64,000 nt of DNA from Alkalihalobacterium alkalinitrilicum (GTDB lineage Bacteria > Bacillota > Bacilli > Bacillales > Bacillaceae_F): positions 2,385,574-2,449,573 of the forward strand of contig NZ_KV917368.1 of NCBI RefSeq assembly GCF_002019605.1, in the 5' to 3' direction. The position numbers and the translations under genes are program-made. This document shows, one piece after another, positions 36,589 to 44,947 of the stretch. The notes below the pieces were generated by a model that saw only the letters and a list, made by a program, of their open reading frames with translations, made no database searches and had not been told where the DNA came from. Within the stretch, counting starts at the first letter, position 1, and each line of letters begins with the position of its first letter.

Positions 36589-37023
36589 TGCATAGATATT
36601 AACAAGTAACCCTTTAATTTCTCCAACCATATCTAAAATTTCTAACCCTTTTCTTTGCTTATCTAAAACGGCATTCGTTAAATCAAGAAGTTTTCGATCA
36701 ACCTCTTGTACAACTTTATATACTTTCGTTCGACCCCGACGATTAAAACCACGTTTCTCCTCTAAACGCAGTCCCAGCTCCACCGCGTCTTCCATAAATT
36801 CTTTTATAAGTGCCTTGTATTTTCGAAGTTCATCTACAGTCCGGGTTTCAGCTAATACCTTTCCTTGATCATCAATCTTTTGCATCAATTGATGGACACG
36901 CTCGTACGCTTTTTCATCCCGCTGTTTGCCCATTACTTCAGAAAATGAAACAGAAGCGGTTGGTCCTTGGTTTTTGGGCTCGACTTTATTTAAATTCGCT
37001 CTGCCAATTCGTTGAACGTCCAT
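36586..37023 (-). CDS. yaaR: YaaR family protein (DUF327)
   Basis: A 145-residue soluble protein with the YaaR pattern: VSFSEVMGKQRDEKAYERVHQLM, AETRTVDELRKYKALIKEFMEDAV and RRGRTKVYKVVQEVDRKLLDLT. Function is unknown; it is widely kept in Bacillales, usually near tmk and holB. Here it lies next to flagellin, which is unusual. ATG at 37023 has GAAGGCGG upstream. Confidence 0.88.
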   Translation of the reverse strand: MDVQRIGRANLNKVEPKNQGPTASVSFSEVMGKQRDEKAYERVHQLMQKIDDQGKVLAETRTVDELRKYKALIKEFMEDAVELGLRLEEKRGFNRRGRTKVYKVVQEVDRKLLDLTNAVLDKQRKGLEILDMVGEIKGLLVNIYA

Positions 37024-37100
37024 GACTTTACCGCCTTCACTTCGTTTTCTTTTCTCATTTTATCACATGTTTGTCGAAACGATAAGTTCAAGAAAAATGA

Positions 37101-37126
37101 AGACTTGACCTTTTTTGACCAAGTCT
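37101..37126 (-). terminator. hag terminator
   Basis: Stem AGACTTGGTC against GACCTTAAG-like arms (AGACTTG/CAAGTCT core) followed on the minus strand by TCATTTTTC, 14 bases past the flagellin stop. Confidence 0.7.
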
Positions 37127-37139
37127 CCAGAAGTATCCA

Positions 37140-37961
37140 CTATTGTAGTAATTGAAGAACACCTTGTGGTAATTGATTAGCTTGAGCAAGCATTGCCGTA
37201 GCCGATTGGTTAAGGATATTATTCTTCGTAAACTCTGTCATTTCAAGTGCCATATCGGCATCACGAATACGTGATTCTGCAGCGCTTAAGTTTTCATGCG
37301 TTGTTTGTAAATTGTTAATCGTATGTTCAAGACGATTTTGGATTGCTCCTAACTTAGAACGATTTTCTGAAACAGTTTTAATAGCTGTATCGATTTGATC
37401 TATTGCATTATTAGCATTTACATGACTGTCAACCGATATATTTGCAACTCCTAATGTTGTGGCATCCATTTTATCTATTTGGAGGTTAACCTTCTGATTA
37501 CTATTTGCTCCGATTTGGAAGTCTATCCCTGGAGCCGCCATAGTTCCACCATCTAGTATTTTTTTCTTATTGAACTCCGTTTTCTCAGAAATACTTTTAA
37601 TTTCATCAACGAGCTCATCAATTTCATTTTTTATGGCTTGTCTATCCTCTGCTTCATAAGTATCATTTGCTGCTTGCACCGCAAGTTCACGCATTCTTTG
37701 TAACATTGCATGAATTTCCTGCATCGCACCTTCTGCTGTTTGAATGAGAGATACTCCATCTAATGCATTTCTTTCTGCTTGTTTTAATCCACGAATTTGT
37801 GATCGCATTTTTTCAGAGATTGCAAGGCCTGCCGCATCGTCTGCTGCACGATTTATTCTTAGGCCAGAAGATAACTTTTCAAGGTTTTTCGATGTAGAGA
37901 ATTGATTTTGATTTAAGTTACGATAAGCATTCAATGCTTGAATATTGTTATTAATTTTCAT
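37140..37961 (-). CDS. hag: Flagellin
   Basis: The flagellar filament subunit, 273 residues, so a short flagellin with only the conserved D0/D1 ends and a small middle. The N-terminus (INNNIQALNAYRNLNQNQ, LSSGLRINRAADDAAGLAIS) and C-terminus (RIRDADMALEMTEFTKNNIL, AQANQLPQGVLQLLQ) match the family and carry the export and packing regions. ATG at 37961 has AAAGGGAG upstream. It follows fliS by 23 bases and probably shares the SigD promoter at 38.45 kb. The chaperone FliS encoded just upstream would hold the C-terminal helices before export. Confidence 0.95.
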   Translation of the reverse strand: MKINNNIQALNAYRNLNQNQFSTSKNLEKLSSGLRINRAADDAAGLAISEKMRSQIRGLKQAERNALDGVSLIQTAEGAMQEIHAMLQRMRELAVQAANDTYEAEDRQAIKNEIDELVDEIKSISEKTEFNKKKILDGGTMAAPGIDFQIGANSNQKVNLQIDKMDATTLGVANISVDSHVNANNAIDQIDTAIKTVSENRSKLGAIQNRLEHTINNLQTTHENLSAAESRIRDADMALEMTEFTKNNILNQSATAMLAQANQLPQGVLQLLQ

Positions 37962-37984
37962 AATATTAGAGCTCCCTTTAAAAT

Positions 37985-38407
37985 TTAGTTATCGTAAATT
38001 GAATTTTGCTCATAAGCATTCGCTTTTTGTTTAATCGTTTTTGATTGAATATCCCTATTGTCTACCAATGCTTTAGACCATGCAGAAGAAATGTTAGTTA
38101 AAAGTATTATAACTTCATCTATAATAGCAACATCTTTGTATATATTAGCTTTTATTAAACACTCTGCCATATAGTTATAAACTGCTTCTAATTGATCCGC
38201 AATAATACCTGCTTCATAATTTAAACCAGAACCTAAACGGTGTAGTATATCGTTCGCCTTTTGAAGCTTACTATTTGCTAGACTATAGTTTTTTTCTATA
38301 ATGGCCTCTTTGCTTTCTTCAAGATTAACAATGCATGCTTCATAAAGGAGTGCCGTAATTTCTTGTGGGGATTTCTTATGAAGTGCTTCCTTTGTAATAA
38401 GTGACAC
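37985..38407 (-). CDS. fliS: Flagellin export chaperone FliS
   Basis: A small helical chaperone for flagellin. The protein shows KKSPQEITALLYEACIVNLEESKEAI and ANDILHRLGSGLNYEAGIIADQLEAVYNYMAECL, the FliS helix pattern, and is about 140 residues. The frame is open to 38428 from TTG, but GTG at 38407 has GGGAGGGG five bases before it and is preferred. It lies upstream of hag in one unit, whereas in B. subtilis fliS follows fliD. The N-terminal YxxY segment typical of FliS is missing. Confidence 0.85.
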   Translation of the reverse strand: MSLITKEALHKKSPQEITALLYEACIVNLEESKEAIIEKNYSLANSKLQKANDILHRLGSGLNYEAGIIADQLEAVYNYMAECLIKANIYKDVAIIDEVIILLTNISSAWSKALVDNRDIQSKTIKQKANAYEQNSIYDN

Positions 38408-38449
38408 GCATGCCCCTCCCAACTTCAATTATCAATTTATATATGCTTA

Positions 38450-38476
38450 TTATCGGTAGAATTTTGTCAAAGTTTA
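38450..38476 (-). promoter_or_regulatory. SigD promoter for fliS-hag
   Basis: On the minus strand TAAA (38476-38473), a 15-base spacer and ACCGATAA (38457-38450) follow the SigD consensus TAAA-N15-GCCGATAT. It lies 43 bases before the fliS start. Confidence 0.75.
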
Positions 38477-38773
38477 ATACTTTTTCTCCATTTCTTCGAT
38501 AAGAAGTAAAATTTCAGCCATAACCGAATACAATTGTGGTGGAATATTATCGCCTAAATCCATATCTAGCAAGTTCTCTACTAATAAAGGATCTTCTTGC
38601 ATATGAATATTATTTTTTTTAGCTAGATTAATAATTTGATTAGCGACATCTCCTTTTCCTTGAGCCACTACTTTTGGAGCACCCCCGTCTTCCTTATCAT
38701 ATTGAATCACTGCAGCTGTTTGTCCATTCGTTGCACGCCGCTGTTTATGGTTAAAGTGTTTAGAGATCATCAT
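38474..38773 (-). CDS. ylqH: FlhB-like C-terminal domain protein (YlqH)
   Basis: A 99-residue homologue of the cytoplasmic C-terminal part of FlhB/YscU, without the membrane domain or the NPTH cleavage motif. It has AAVIQYDKEDGGAPKVVAQGKGDVANQIINLAKKNNI and EDPLLVENLLDMDLGDNIPPQLYSVMAEIL. YlqH in B. subtilis can stand in partly for FlhB in export specificity, a known family trait I recall rather than see here. ATG at 38773 overlaps the ylqG stop by four bases, so they are co-translated. Confidence 0.88.
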   Translation of the reverse strand: MMISKHFNHKQRRATNGQTAAVIQYDKEDGGAPKVVAQGKGDVANQIINLAKKNNIHMQEDPLLVENLLDMDLGDNIPPQLYSVMAEILLLIEEMEKKY

Positions 38774-41580
38774 ATTTTGAAATCAAAGCCTTTCTCTGTA
38801 TATATTGGTTGTTGGGTTGTTTTTTGTACATCATTAGCATCGGATGTAGACGCTTGGTTTTCTTGAGTTGAAGACAGTTTCGTATATTTTATTCCATTTA
38901 CGCTATAGCCAATCTCTTGAATATTATCTATACATTGATCTACGAGAGGTTCCATGCGCGTTTGGAACATCGGTTGATTATTCTTTAACGTAACAGATAA
39001 GTTTCGATCAACGACAGAAACCATAATTCCAACTTCACCTAGTTTAGGTGTATCTATTAAAAAGTATAGATTACAGTTTTCCCAATCGACTTGCTGTCCT
39101 TCATTTCTTGAATTAATAAAAACTTGCAGATTCTCTACTTGTTCTTCTAGTAAAAATGGTAAGTTAAAAAACATACTTTGTAAGTTTCCTTGGTCAGACT
39201 TACTCAAAAGCTGTTGACCCGTTATATTGTTTAAGACCTGATTAGCTTGTTGACTGAGGCGACTACCTTCCTCTTCTCCTCTCATCAGCGTCATTAATGC
39301 TGTCTTTAAGTTACGCTGATTGGCTTCTTGTTGAGCTTGATCGCGTGGATTAGTTAGCATCAATCCAAGTTCACTGTCACGATTTAAGCCTAGACTTCGA
39401 ACCATTTCAAAAGCTTGACGAGCCGACGCTTCTTGCCCATATGAAGGCTTGAGAATATCATTCATTTGATTCATAATGTGCTGAGTTGGCGATTTGGAAT
39501 CAAGGTGTTGACGTTCATTACTAATAAAGTGCATTACTTTTGTTTCTGAAGGTTTAAATTGCAAGCGTTCAACAAGTCCCTTTACCTCTTGAACGATCCG
39601 ATTTGCTTCTTGAAATTGTCCTTTTGAGAGCAACTTTTTAGCTTCAGCCAATTGACTACTAGCTTGCATTAACCTTTTTTCTGTTTTCATGTCCGTTAGT
39701 AACATCATTTCACTTTTTAAAATAGCGTTATCTAGTTGTTTTATCGATGTCTCTAGCAATGGCTTCACTTGATGTTGTGCTTGGTTTTTAAATTGATCAA
39801 TTAGTCTATTGGCCACATCTAAATTTCTTGAAATCTCCCGTTGAAGATTTTTAAAATCAGCAGCAGCTTGAGCTAACTTTTCAGTAATCGTTGTTACCGC
39901 AATATCTTTACTATTTAATTGCATACTGGTCTGGAAATGCTCATGATTTATATATTGATTTTGCTCAACGGGTTGTCTATTCGATTCTGGTGTAGGAACT
40001 TGCTCGCTGGCAATCGCTTGTTTTTCAAGTTGATTTAATGTTTCTAATAATTGTTGTCTTGCTGCCATTTCTCTTCCTTGACTTAGTAGCTTTTTACTTT
40101 CCTCAGTTGCTTGTATCACTTTTTCAACAATTTGTACATCACGATTCGAATTTTGATTGATTTGTACTTTCACTTGTTCAATCACTCGTTCAAAATTCGC
40201 TTCTCTTTGAAGTAGTTGTTGCATTTGCTGGAGAGTTTCACTGAGTCGCTGATCAGTAGGTTGACTTTGTACAGTTGAATTCACTGAAGCTTCTAATCGA
40301 TTAAAACCTACAGTTTCAGTTTTCCCTGTAGCACGCTCGATATTTTGTAGAGCTTTTAATATGCGCTCCCTTGCAACGGTTTCAATTTGTTGAGTTTGAT
40401 TAATCACTCTTTCTACTTGAAACTGTATATTACGATCTACCGATTGATTAGAAATATGATGACGAAGTTGTTCTACACTTCTTTGCATATTTTGATCCCG
40501 TCCAAGTTGTTCTCTCACTTCTCGTATAACTTCGCGTGATCGAGTGTTATCTGCCGTCTTCGGTTGATTGTTTAGCTGCCTCTCTATCGTTAGAAGAGAT
40601 TGAACCATGCGATCTTGACTCACTTGTAAAAGTTGTCGTGTCTCTCTACTCGCTTTGTCGAGAACTTGTACTGTTTCACGACCGACCGCTGGGTTATTTA
40701 CGATTTGTTGGCGGACTTGCTCCACCGCTCGTTGTACATTCGGTTCTCGTTGAACTTGCTCACGCACTTGACGGGTTTGATCGCTCACTCGTCGGTCCGC
40801 TGCGAGTCGTTGTTCTACATTTCTCAGATTTTCTGTTGCTTGTTGACGAGAAGCACTTCCTTCTATACGATTTTCACTTGGTACAGACCCTCTTGAACTT
40901 CCTTCGTTACGCTGATGTTGTTCAAACTTTCGCACGGCTTCATTTACTTGACGTTCTCTATTTTGCCTTGCTTGTTCATTCTCTCGTTCAAGTGTACTAT
41001 TTGGAGTGACCTCTTTTGAAATTTCAGATAAAACTTGACCAATCGGCCGTCCATGGATGGCTTCATGAACAGCACGAATTTGTGCAGAATTTACTTCTAA
41101 CCTTTTATTTCCCATAACCTCAATCGTTTGTTGCCGTTGTACTAATGTACCCTGCTTCGAATTAAGATATCGTTGCAACTCTTGAACTGCTTCTCTAGTT
41201 AAAGGTACACCTTTGTCAAGTAATACCTGTGCAGCTTGACGTACTTCGGTTGTAGGAGGTTGAGCCGCTCCAAGGTTTCGTAGAACACGATTGATATCTT
41301 TTTGATCACCTTGTTGAGAAACTGTTATACTTCGTTCTTCACCGATGGAACGAACAGAAGGAATATCTTGTCTATTCTCCCTTACTTGAATAGTTACTCG
41401 GTCCCCAGCAGGTGCACTCCCTTCCCATCTTGTATGAACTTCTCGTCCACGAATTTGTAATATAGCCTCATTTCCAGGCAAACGCTCTTTAACTGTTGCT
41501 CGATAAACTTCGCCTTCACGTAAGTTTAGCGTACGATCTGATGTCTGTTGTGCAGCGTTTGTTTGATTAGTTATTTGCAT
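38770..41580 (-). CDS. ylqG: FliK-like hook-length/coiled-coil protein (YlqG)
   Basis: A 936-residue protein with an N-terminal beta-rich region (TLNLREGEVYRATVKERLPGN, VTIQVRE), a very long Gln/Arg/Glu-rich helical middle (about 180-690) with many repeats of the kind REQ...QNVQRAVEQVR, and a C-terminal FliK-like domain (about 800-915; LEEQVENLQVFIN, DTPKLGEVGIMVSVVDRNLSVTL). It likely works with YlqH in flagellar or export-apparatus length control. It is longer than B. subtilis YlqG as I remember it. ATG at 41580 has GGGAGG upstream, and a SigD-like promoter lies before it. Confidence 0.82.
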   Translation of the reverse strand: MQITNQTNAAQQTSDRTLNLREGEVYRATVKERLPGNEAILQIRGREVHTRWEGSAPAGDRVTIQVRENRQDIPSVRSIGEERSITVSQQGDQKDINRVLRNLGAAQPPTTEVRQAAQVLLDKGVPLTREAVQELQRYLNSKQGTLVQRQQTIEVMGNKRLEVNSAQIRAVHEAIHGRPIGQVLSEISKEVTPNSTLERENEQARQNRERQVNEAVRKFEQHQRNEGSSRGSVPSENRIEGSASRQQATENLRNVEQRLAADRRVSDQTRQVREQVQREPNVQRAVEQVRQQIVNNPAVGRETVQVLDKASRETRQLLQVSQDRMVQSLLTIERQLNNQPKTADNTRSREVIREVREQLGRDQNMQRSVEQLRHHISNQSVDRNIQFQVERVINQTQQIETVARERILKALQNIERATGKTETVGFNRLEASVNSTVQSQPTDQRLSETLQQMQQLLQREANFERVIEQVKVQINQNSNRDVQIVEKVIQATEESKKLLSQGREMAARQQLLETLNQLEKQAIASEQVPTPESNRQPVEQNQYINHEHFQTSMQLNSKDIAVTTITEKLAQAAADFKNLQREISRNLDVANRLIDQFKNQAQHQVKPLLETSIKQLDNAILKSEMMLLTDMKTEKRLMQASSQLAEAKKLLSKGQFQEANRIVQEVKGLVERLQFKPSETKVMHFISNERQHLDSKSPTQHIMNQMNDILKPSYGQEASARQAFEMVRSLGLNRDSELGLMLTNPRDQAQQEANQRNLKTALMTLMRGEEEGSRLSQQANQVLNNITGQQLLSKSDQGNLQSMFFNLPFLLEEQVENLQVFINSRNEGQQVDWENCNLYFLIDTPKLGEVGIMVSVVDRNLSVTLKNNQPMFQTRMEPLVDQCIDNIQEIGYSVNGIKYTKLSSTQENQASTSDANDVQKTTQQPIYTEKGFDFKI

Positions 41581-41613
41581 CTTAGTTCCTCCCGTACATT
41601 ATCTCTATCTCTA

Positions 41614-41641
41614 ATATCGGTCTAACTTTCAAAAAGGTTTA
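41614..41641 (-). promoter_or_regulatory. Candidate SigD promoter of ylqG-ylqH
   Basis: On the minus strand TAAA (41641-41638), a 16-base spacer and ACCGATAT (41621-41614). The -10 matches seven of eight consensus bases; the spacer is one base longer than usual. Confidence 0.55.
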
Positions 41642-41773
41642 TGAACAATTTTTGGAGGATTTTTATTTATGCTTATTTTTTTACTTTAAAAAGGAAGACC
41701 CTCTTTAAAATATAGTAAAAATGGGTGTCATGCCTTACTTTAATTTCTAAAAAAACAATAAAGATTAACAACT

Positions 41774-41815
41774 CAAAAAGGATGCGAGTTATACAATTTA
41801 ACTCACACCCTTTTG
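41774..41815. terminator. Hairpin downstream of the oxidoreductase pseudogene
   Basis: An imperfect stem (CAAAAAGGATGCGAGTTA against TTAACTCACACCCTTTTG) with a short loop. It probably terminated the decayed gene at 41858-42195. Confidence 0.45.
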
Positions 41816-41857
41816 TTCAACACCCACTTATACAGTTAGAAATTGTTTCGATTCTTT

Positions 41858-42195
41858 CTATACAACTGCTCGTGCAACGTGTACTCCATTTGCCAACTTG
41901 TCCTAATCCACGTGTAATACCTGCCCCATCTCCTCCAGCTACATACAAGTGTTTATTAAATCTTGCATAATTACATTTGACGTTTCAACTCGAACACCTT
42001 TAACTTTCAAACCCTGCTGGTGGTGGGTACTTTTCTATTTTCTTTTCATTAATTAAGCATCTTCTACTATAAATGAAATGACCTTTGTCTATTAAATAAA
42101 ACTCCTAAGTTAGGATTTGAGTTTAATAGTTCGTAAGCAGTAAAAATACCAGCTGGCCCTGCGCCAACGATAATTACATCGTAGTTATTCATCAT
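41858..42195 (-). pseudogene. Decayed FAD-dependent oxidoreductase
   Basis: The minus strand starts MNNYDVIIVGAGPAGIF then TAYELLNSNP from ATG at 42195, an intact FAD-binding N-terminus with GAGGGTG upstream. It then breaks into several frames. Near the C-terminus AGGDGAGITRGLGQVG and, after a frameshift, GVHVARAVV then stop at 41858 match the C-terminal FAD motif of the same family. The middle (about 300 codons in a full gene) is missing. I call a pseudogene with an internal deletion and frameshifts. Confidence 0.75.
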
Positions 42196-42297
42196 CCAGT
42201 CACCCTCTTCTCTCATATTCATAACCCTTAATTATACTATTAAATGAGGAGCTGGATTTTAATCTTTATCCGAACGTTTTTTTATATCAATATAAAA

Positions 42298-42804
42298 TCA
42301 TTCGTTTTTCTCACTTGTAATGCTTGAGTTACTCGTTCTTTCCACCCATTGTACAAATTCTTGACCATAATAATGTTTACAAAAATCCTTCACAAACTCG
42401 AATATAGCTTCTAGTCTTTGTTTTTTTTCATCATCTTCGTTCATATAGTCTTCAATAAATTTTGAAAAATGATATGTAAATTGCGATGTTTCCTGGCGTT
42501 TCTCTTCCCCTTCTGGTGTTAACATCACGTATGAGACACGTAGATCATTTTCGTCTTTTATCGTTTGAACGAGTCCTTTTGTTTTTAAACGTTTAATCAC
42601 TTGCATTACTGTTGATAGATCCCACAACCCAACCTTAGCAATTTGTGACATCGAAACTTTTTTTTCAAAATAGATGATCCAGATCATATGCTGTTCTGAT
42701 TGTGTAATTCCAACTTCTTGAGCAGATTTTTGCCAATCCTCATCTACTACTTTGTAAGTCGCTCGAAAATAATTTAACATTTGATGTATAGTGTTATAAT
42801 CCAA
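42298..42804 (-). CDS. MarR-family regulator, ScoC/Hpr-like
   Basis: A 168-residue winged-helix regulator. VDEDWQKSAQEVGITQSEQHMIWIIY and VSMSQIAKVGLWDLSTVMQVIKRLKTKGLV, followed by the wing LRVSYVMLTPEGEE, follow the ScoC/Hpr subfamily, which represses proteases and peptide uptake in B. subtilis. It is shorter at the C-terminus than ScoC, so the role may differ. The start is TTG at 42804, behind GGGG/AGG; no ATG fits better. It lies alone, downstream of a region with a terminator. Confidence 0.8.
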   Translation of the reverse strand: MDYNTIHQMLNYFRATYKVVDEDWQKSAQEVGITQSEQHMIWIIYFEKKVSMSQIAKVGLWDLSTVMQVIKRLKTKGLVQTIKDENDLRVSYVMLTPEGEEKRQETSQFTYHFSKFIEDYMNEDDEKKQRLEAIFEFVKDFCKHYYGQEFVQWVERTSNSSITSEKNE

Positions 42805-42903
42805 ATTTCCTAACCCCTTTCTCCTATCACTTATATTAAGTATTTATCTATATTTTACTTTTATTCACTTACTTTTCCAGTATAGTGTACCGGAAAAACG
42901 CAA

Positions 42904-42928
42904 AAGAGCCCAAAATATTTGGACTCTT
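42904..42928 (-). terminator. Terminator of the M20 peptidase gene
   Basis: Stem AAGAGTCCAAA against TTTGGGCTCTT with a 3-base loop, then TTTTGCG on the minus strand. Confidence 0.75.
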
Positions 42929-42942
42929 CTGCAAATTTATTT

Positions 42943-44064
42943 CTATTTCGTTGTTATCGTTTTAACAATTGAAACAACTGCTTCTGCTAACTTAACTAAT
43001 TCTGAAATTGGCATACGTTCATTTTTCGTATGTATTTCTTCGTAGCCAACTGCAAGGTTGACAGTCGGAATGCCAAAGCCAGCAATGATGTTTGCATCAC
43101 TTCCACCACCACTTTGTAATAAACGTGGTGTCCTGCCTATAGAAGACATTGCTTGTTTTGCAACTTCTACAACTTCATCACCGTCTCCTAACTTAAAGCC
43201 TGGATACATAATATCAATATCAACATCAGCCGTTGTGCCAAAATCTTTTGCCGTATCTTCAAATGCTGCTTTCATCGTTTCCACTTGTTTTTCCATTTTC
43301 TCAGGTAGAAGTGAACGGGCCTCAGCTAAGATCTTTACATAATCACAAACAATATTCGTTTGTGTACCACCTTCAAATCTTCCAATGTTAGCAGTTGTGT
43401 CTTCATCAATACGACCAAGCGGCATTTTAGAAATGGCTTTAGCAGCAACAGTAATTGCTGATATTCCTTTTTCAGGGGCCACCCCTGCATGAGCTGTTTT
43501 TCCATTAACGACAACATTTACTTTTGCTTGAGTAGGTGCTGCTACAATGATATCACCGACAGGTCCATCACTATCTAAAGCAAAACCAAACTTAGCTTTT
43601 AGCAAAGATGGATCAAGTTCTTTTGCCCCAACTAATCCTGATTCTTCACCTACTGTAATAATAAATTGTATCGTACCATACTCTATACTTTGTTCCTTTA
43701 GAACTTTAATTGCTTCAAGCATAACCGCAATCCCAGCTTTATCATCAGCACCTAAAATCGTTGTCCCATCTGTTACTACATACCCTTCTTTAATCGAAGG
43801 TTTTATTCCTTTACCTGGGACTACAGTGTCCATGTGAGATGTAAAGTAAATCGTATCAACACCTTCTTTTGTACCATGTAATGTACAAATGAGGTTACCA
43901 GCACCGTGACCTGTTTTACCAGTCGTATCATCTTCATACACTTCAACACCAAGATCTTCGAATTTCTTCTTCAATACTGGCGCAATCAATTGCTCATGTT
44001 TGGTTTCGGAGTCAATTTGAACGAGCTCTAAAAACTCATCCACGAGACGTTGTTCATTAATCAT
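42943..44064 (-). CDS. yqjE: M20/M42-type peptidase (PepT-like, YqjE)
   Basis: A 373-residue zinc-dependent aminopeptidase-like protein. Metal and catalytic motifs are seen: FTSHMDTVVPG, LGADDKAGIAV, GEESGLVGAKEL, ALDSDGPVG, and the late IHTKNERMP. A dimerisation domain (TAHAGVAPEKGISAI) lies between. YqjE of B. subtilis has the same layout and place next to the yqjC epimerase gene. ATG at 44064 has GAGGCAG upstream. The true substrate is unknown. Confidence 0.88.
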   Translation of the reverse strand: MINEQRLVDEFLELVQIDSETKHEQLIAPVLKKKFEDLGVEVYEDDTTGKTGHGAGNLICTLHGTKEGVDTIYFTSHMDTVVPGKGIKPSIKEGYVVTDGTTILGADDKAGIAVMLEAIKVLKEQSIEYGTIQFIITVGEESGLVGAKELDPSLLKAKFGFALDSDGPVGDIIVAAPTQAKVNVVVNGKTAHAGVAPEKGISAITVAAKAISKMPLGRIDEDTTANIGRFEGGTQTNIVCDYVKILAEARSLLPEKMEKQVETMKAAFEDTAKDFGTTADVDIDIMYPGFKLGDGDEVVEVAKQAMSSIGRTPRLLQSGGGSDANIIAGFGIPTVNLAVGYEEIHTKNERMPISELVKLAEAVVSIVKTITTK

Positions 44065-44159
44065 TTATCTGCCTCCATCTATCAAGTATCATTCACATTA
44101 AATGGTACATGATTTTTTCTTCCATTTCACCTTTTGACGAGCACAATGAAAGAAAAAAA

Positions 44160-44585
44160 TTATTCAGACTTATTCTTTTCACAAAACTCAAACAGAATAC
44201 CACCTGCAGATTTCGGGTGAATAAAGGCCACTTGGGCACCACCTGCGCCTTTTACGGGTTCATTATTAATCATCTGAATACCCTTTTCTCTAATTTCGTT
44301 TATACGTTCTTGAATTCCTGCTACCCCTAACGCAATATGATGAATTCCTTCTCCTTTTTTAGCGATAAACTTGGCAATCGGACTTTCATCATGTAATGGT
44401 TCTAATAATTCAATTTTAGACTCACCAATTTTAATAAAAGCTACTTTTACACCTTGTGATGAAACTTCTTCTATCGCTAATAACTCAAGGTTTAATTGCT
44501 CCGTATAAAACGGCAATGTTTTTTCGATTGATTGAACTGCAATTCCAATATGATCAATTTTTTTAGGTGCATTTTGTTTTTGCAT
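44160..44585 (-). CDS. mce: Methylmalonyl-CoA epimerase
   Basis: A 141-residue protein of the vicinal-oxygen-chelate fold. KIDHIGIAVQSIEKTLPFYTEQL, IHHIALGVAGIQERI and ILFEFCEKN carry the metal-binding His, His and Glu. It would interconvert (R)- and (S)-methylmalonyl-CoA. In B. subtilis the homologue (yqjC) is followed by a carboxylase gene, yqjD, before yqjE; here yqjD is missing between the two. ATG at 44585 has GGAG upstream. Confidence 0.88.
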   Translation of the reverse strand: MQKQNAPKKIDHIGIAVQSIEKTLPFYTEQLNLELLAIEEVSSQGVKVAFIKIGESKIELLEPLHDESPIAKFIAKKGEGIHHIALGVAGIQERINEIREKGIQMINNEPVKGAGGAQVAFIHPKSAGGILFEFCEKNKSE

Positions 44586-44740
44586 TTTCTTCGACTCCTA
44601 TCAAATGATTAATAATAGATTACTACACTATGAATAAATCTAACATGTAGAATATTCTCTAACTTTTGAAGTTTTCCTGCTTTTTTGTCAAACTGAAAGA
44701 ATAGATGGAATTCTTTTCTTTTCTGTACAAAAAAAGCATC

Positions 44741-44769
44741 TTGTTCATTAATCTATAAAAAGGTACAAT
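44741..44769 (+). promoter_or_regulatory. Promoter of prli42
   Basis: TTGTTC (44741-44746), a 17-base spacer and TACAAT (44764-44769) lie 31 bases before the start codon. Confidence 0.6.
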
Positions 44770-44800
44770 ATAAGTAGCATGTCTTTAGGAGGTTACTCAT

Positions 44801-44893
44801 ATGTCACGCAAATTTCAAAAAATGATTATTTACGTAATGATCGCAACATTAGTATTAGGGAGTTTACTTACAGGAGCTGCTTTTTGGCTTTAA
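44801..44893 (+). CDS. prli42: Stressosome-associated protein Prli42 (DUF4044)
   Basis: A 30-codon gene with a strong AGGAGG seven bases before ATG. The product begins MSRKFQKMIIYVMIATLVLG and continues SLLTGAAFWL: a basic N-terminus and one membrane segment. It matches the conserved miniprotein Prli42, which in Listeria tethers the stressosome through RsbR. A hairpin terminator follows. Too short for most gene finders. Confidence 0.87.
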   Translation: MSRKFQKMIIYVMIATLVLGSLLTGAAFWL

Positions 44894-44903
44894 TACAATA
44901 CGC

Positions 44904-44938
44904 AGAGGTTAACTCAATACTTACTTGAGTTAACCTCT
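44904..44938. terminator. Bidirectional terminator between prli42 and L,D-transpeptidase gene
   Basis: A perfect 14-bp stem (AGAGGTTAACTCAA) with a 7-base loop between two convergent stops. Confidence 0.85.
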
Positions 44939-44947
44939 TCTTCTTGG

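Noticed and set aside
40536-41009. Open frame of 157 residues on the plus strand
   Set aside because: Antisense to ylqG; long only because of the biased codons of a Gln/Arg-rich protein; no start signal.
41725-41970. Plus-strand open frame of 81 residues
   Set aside because: It lies opposite the oxidoreductase remnant and has no ribosome site or recognised pattern.
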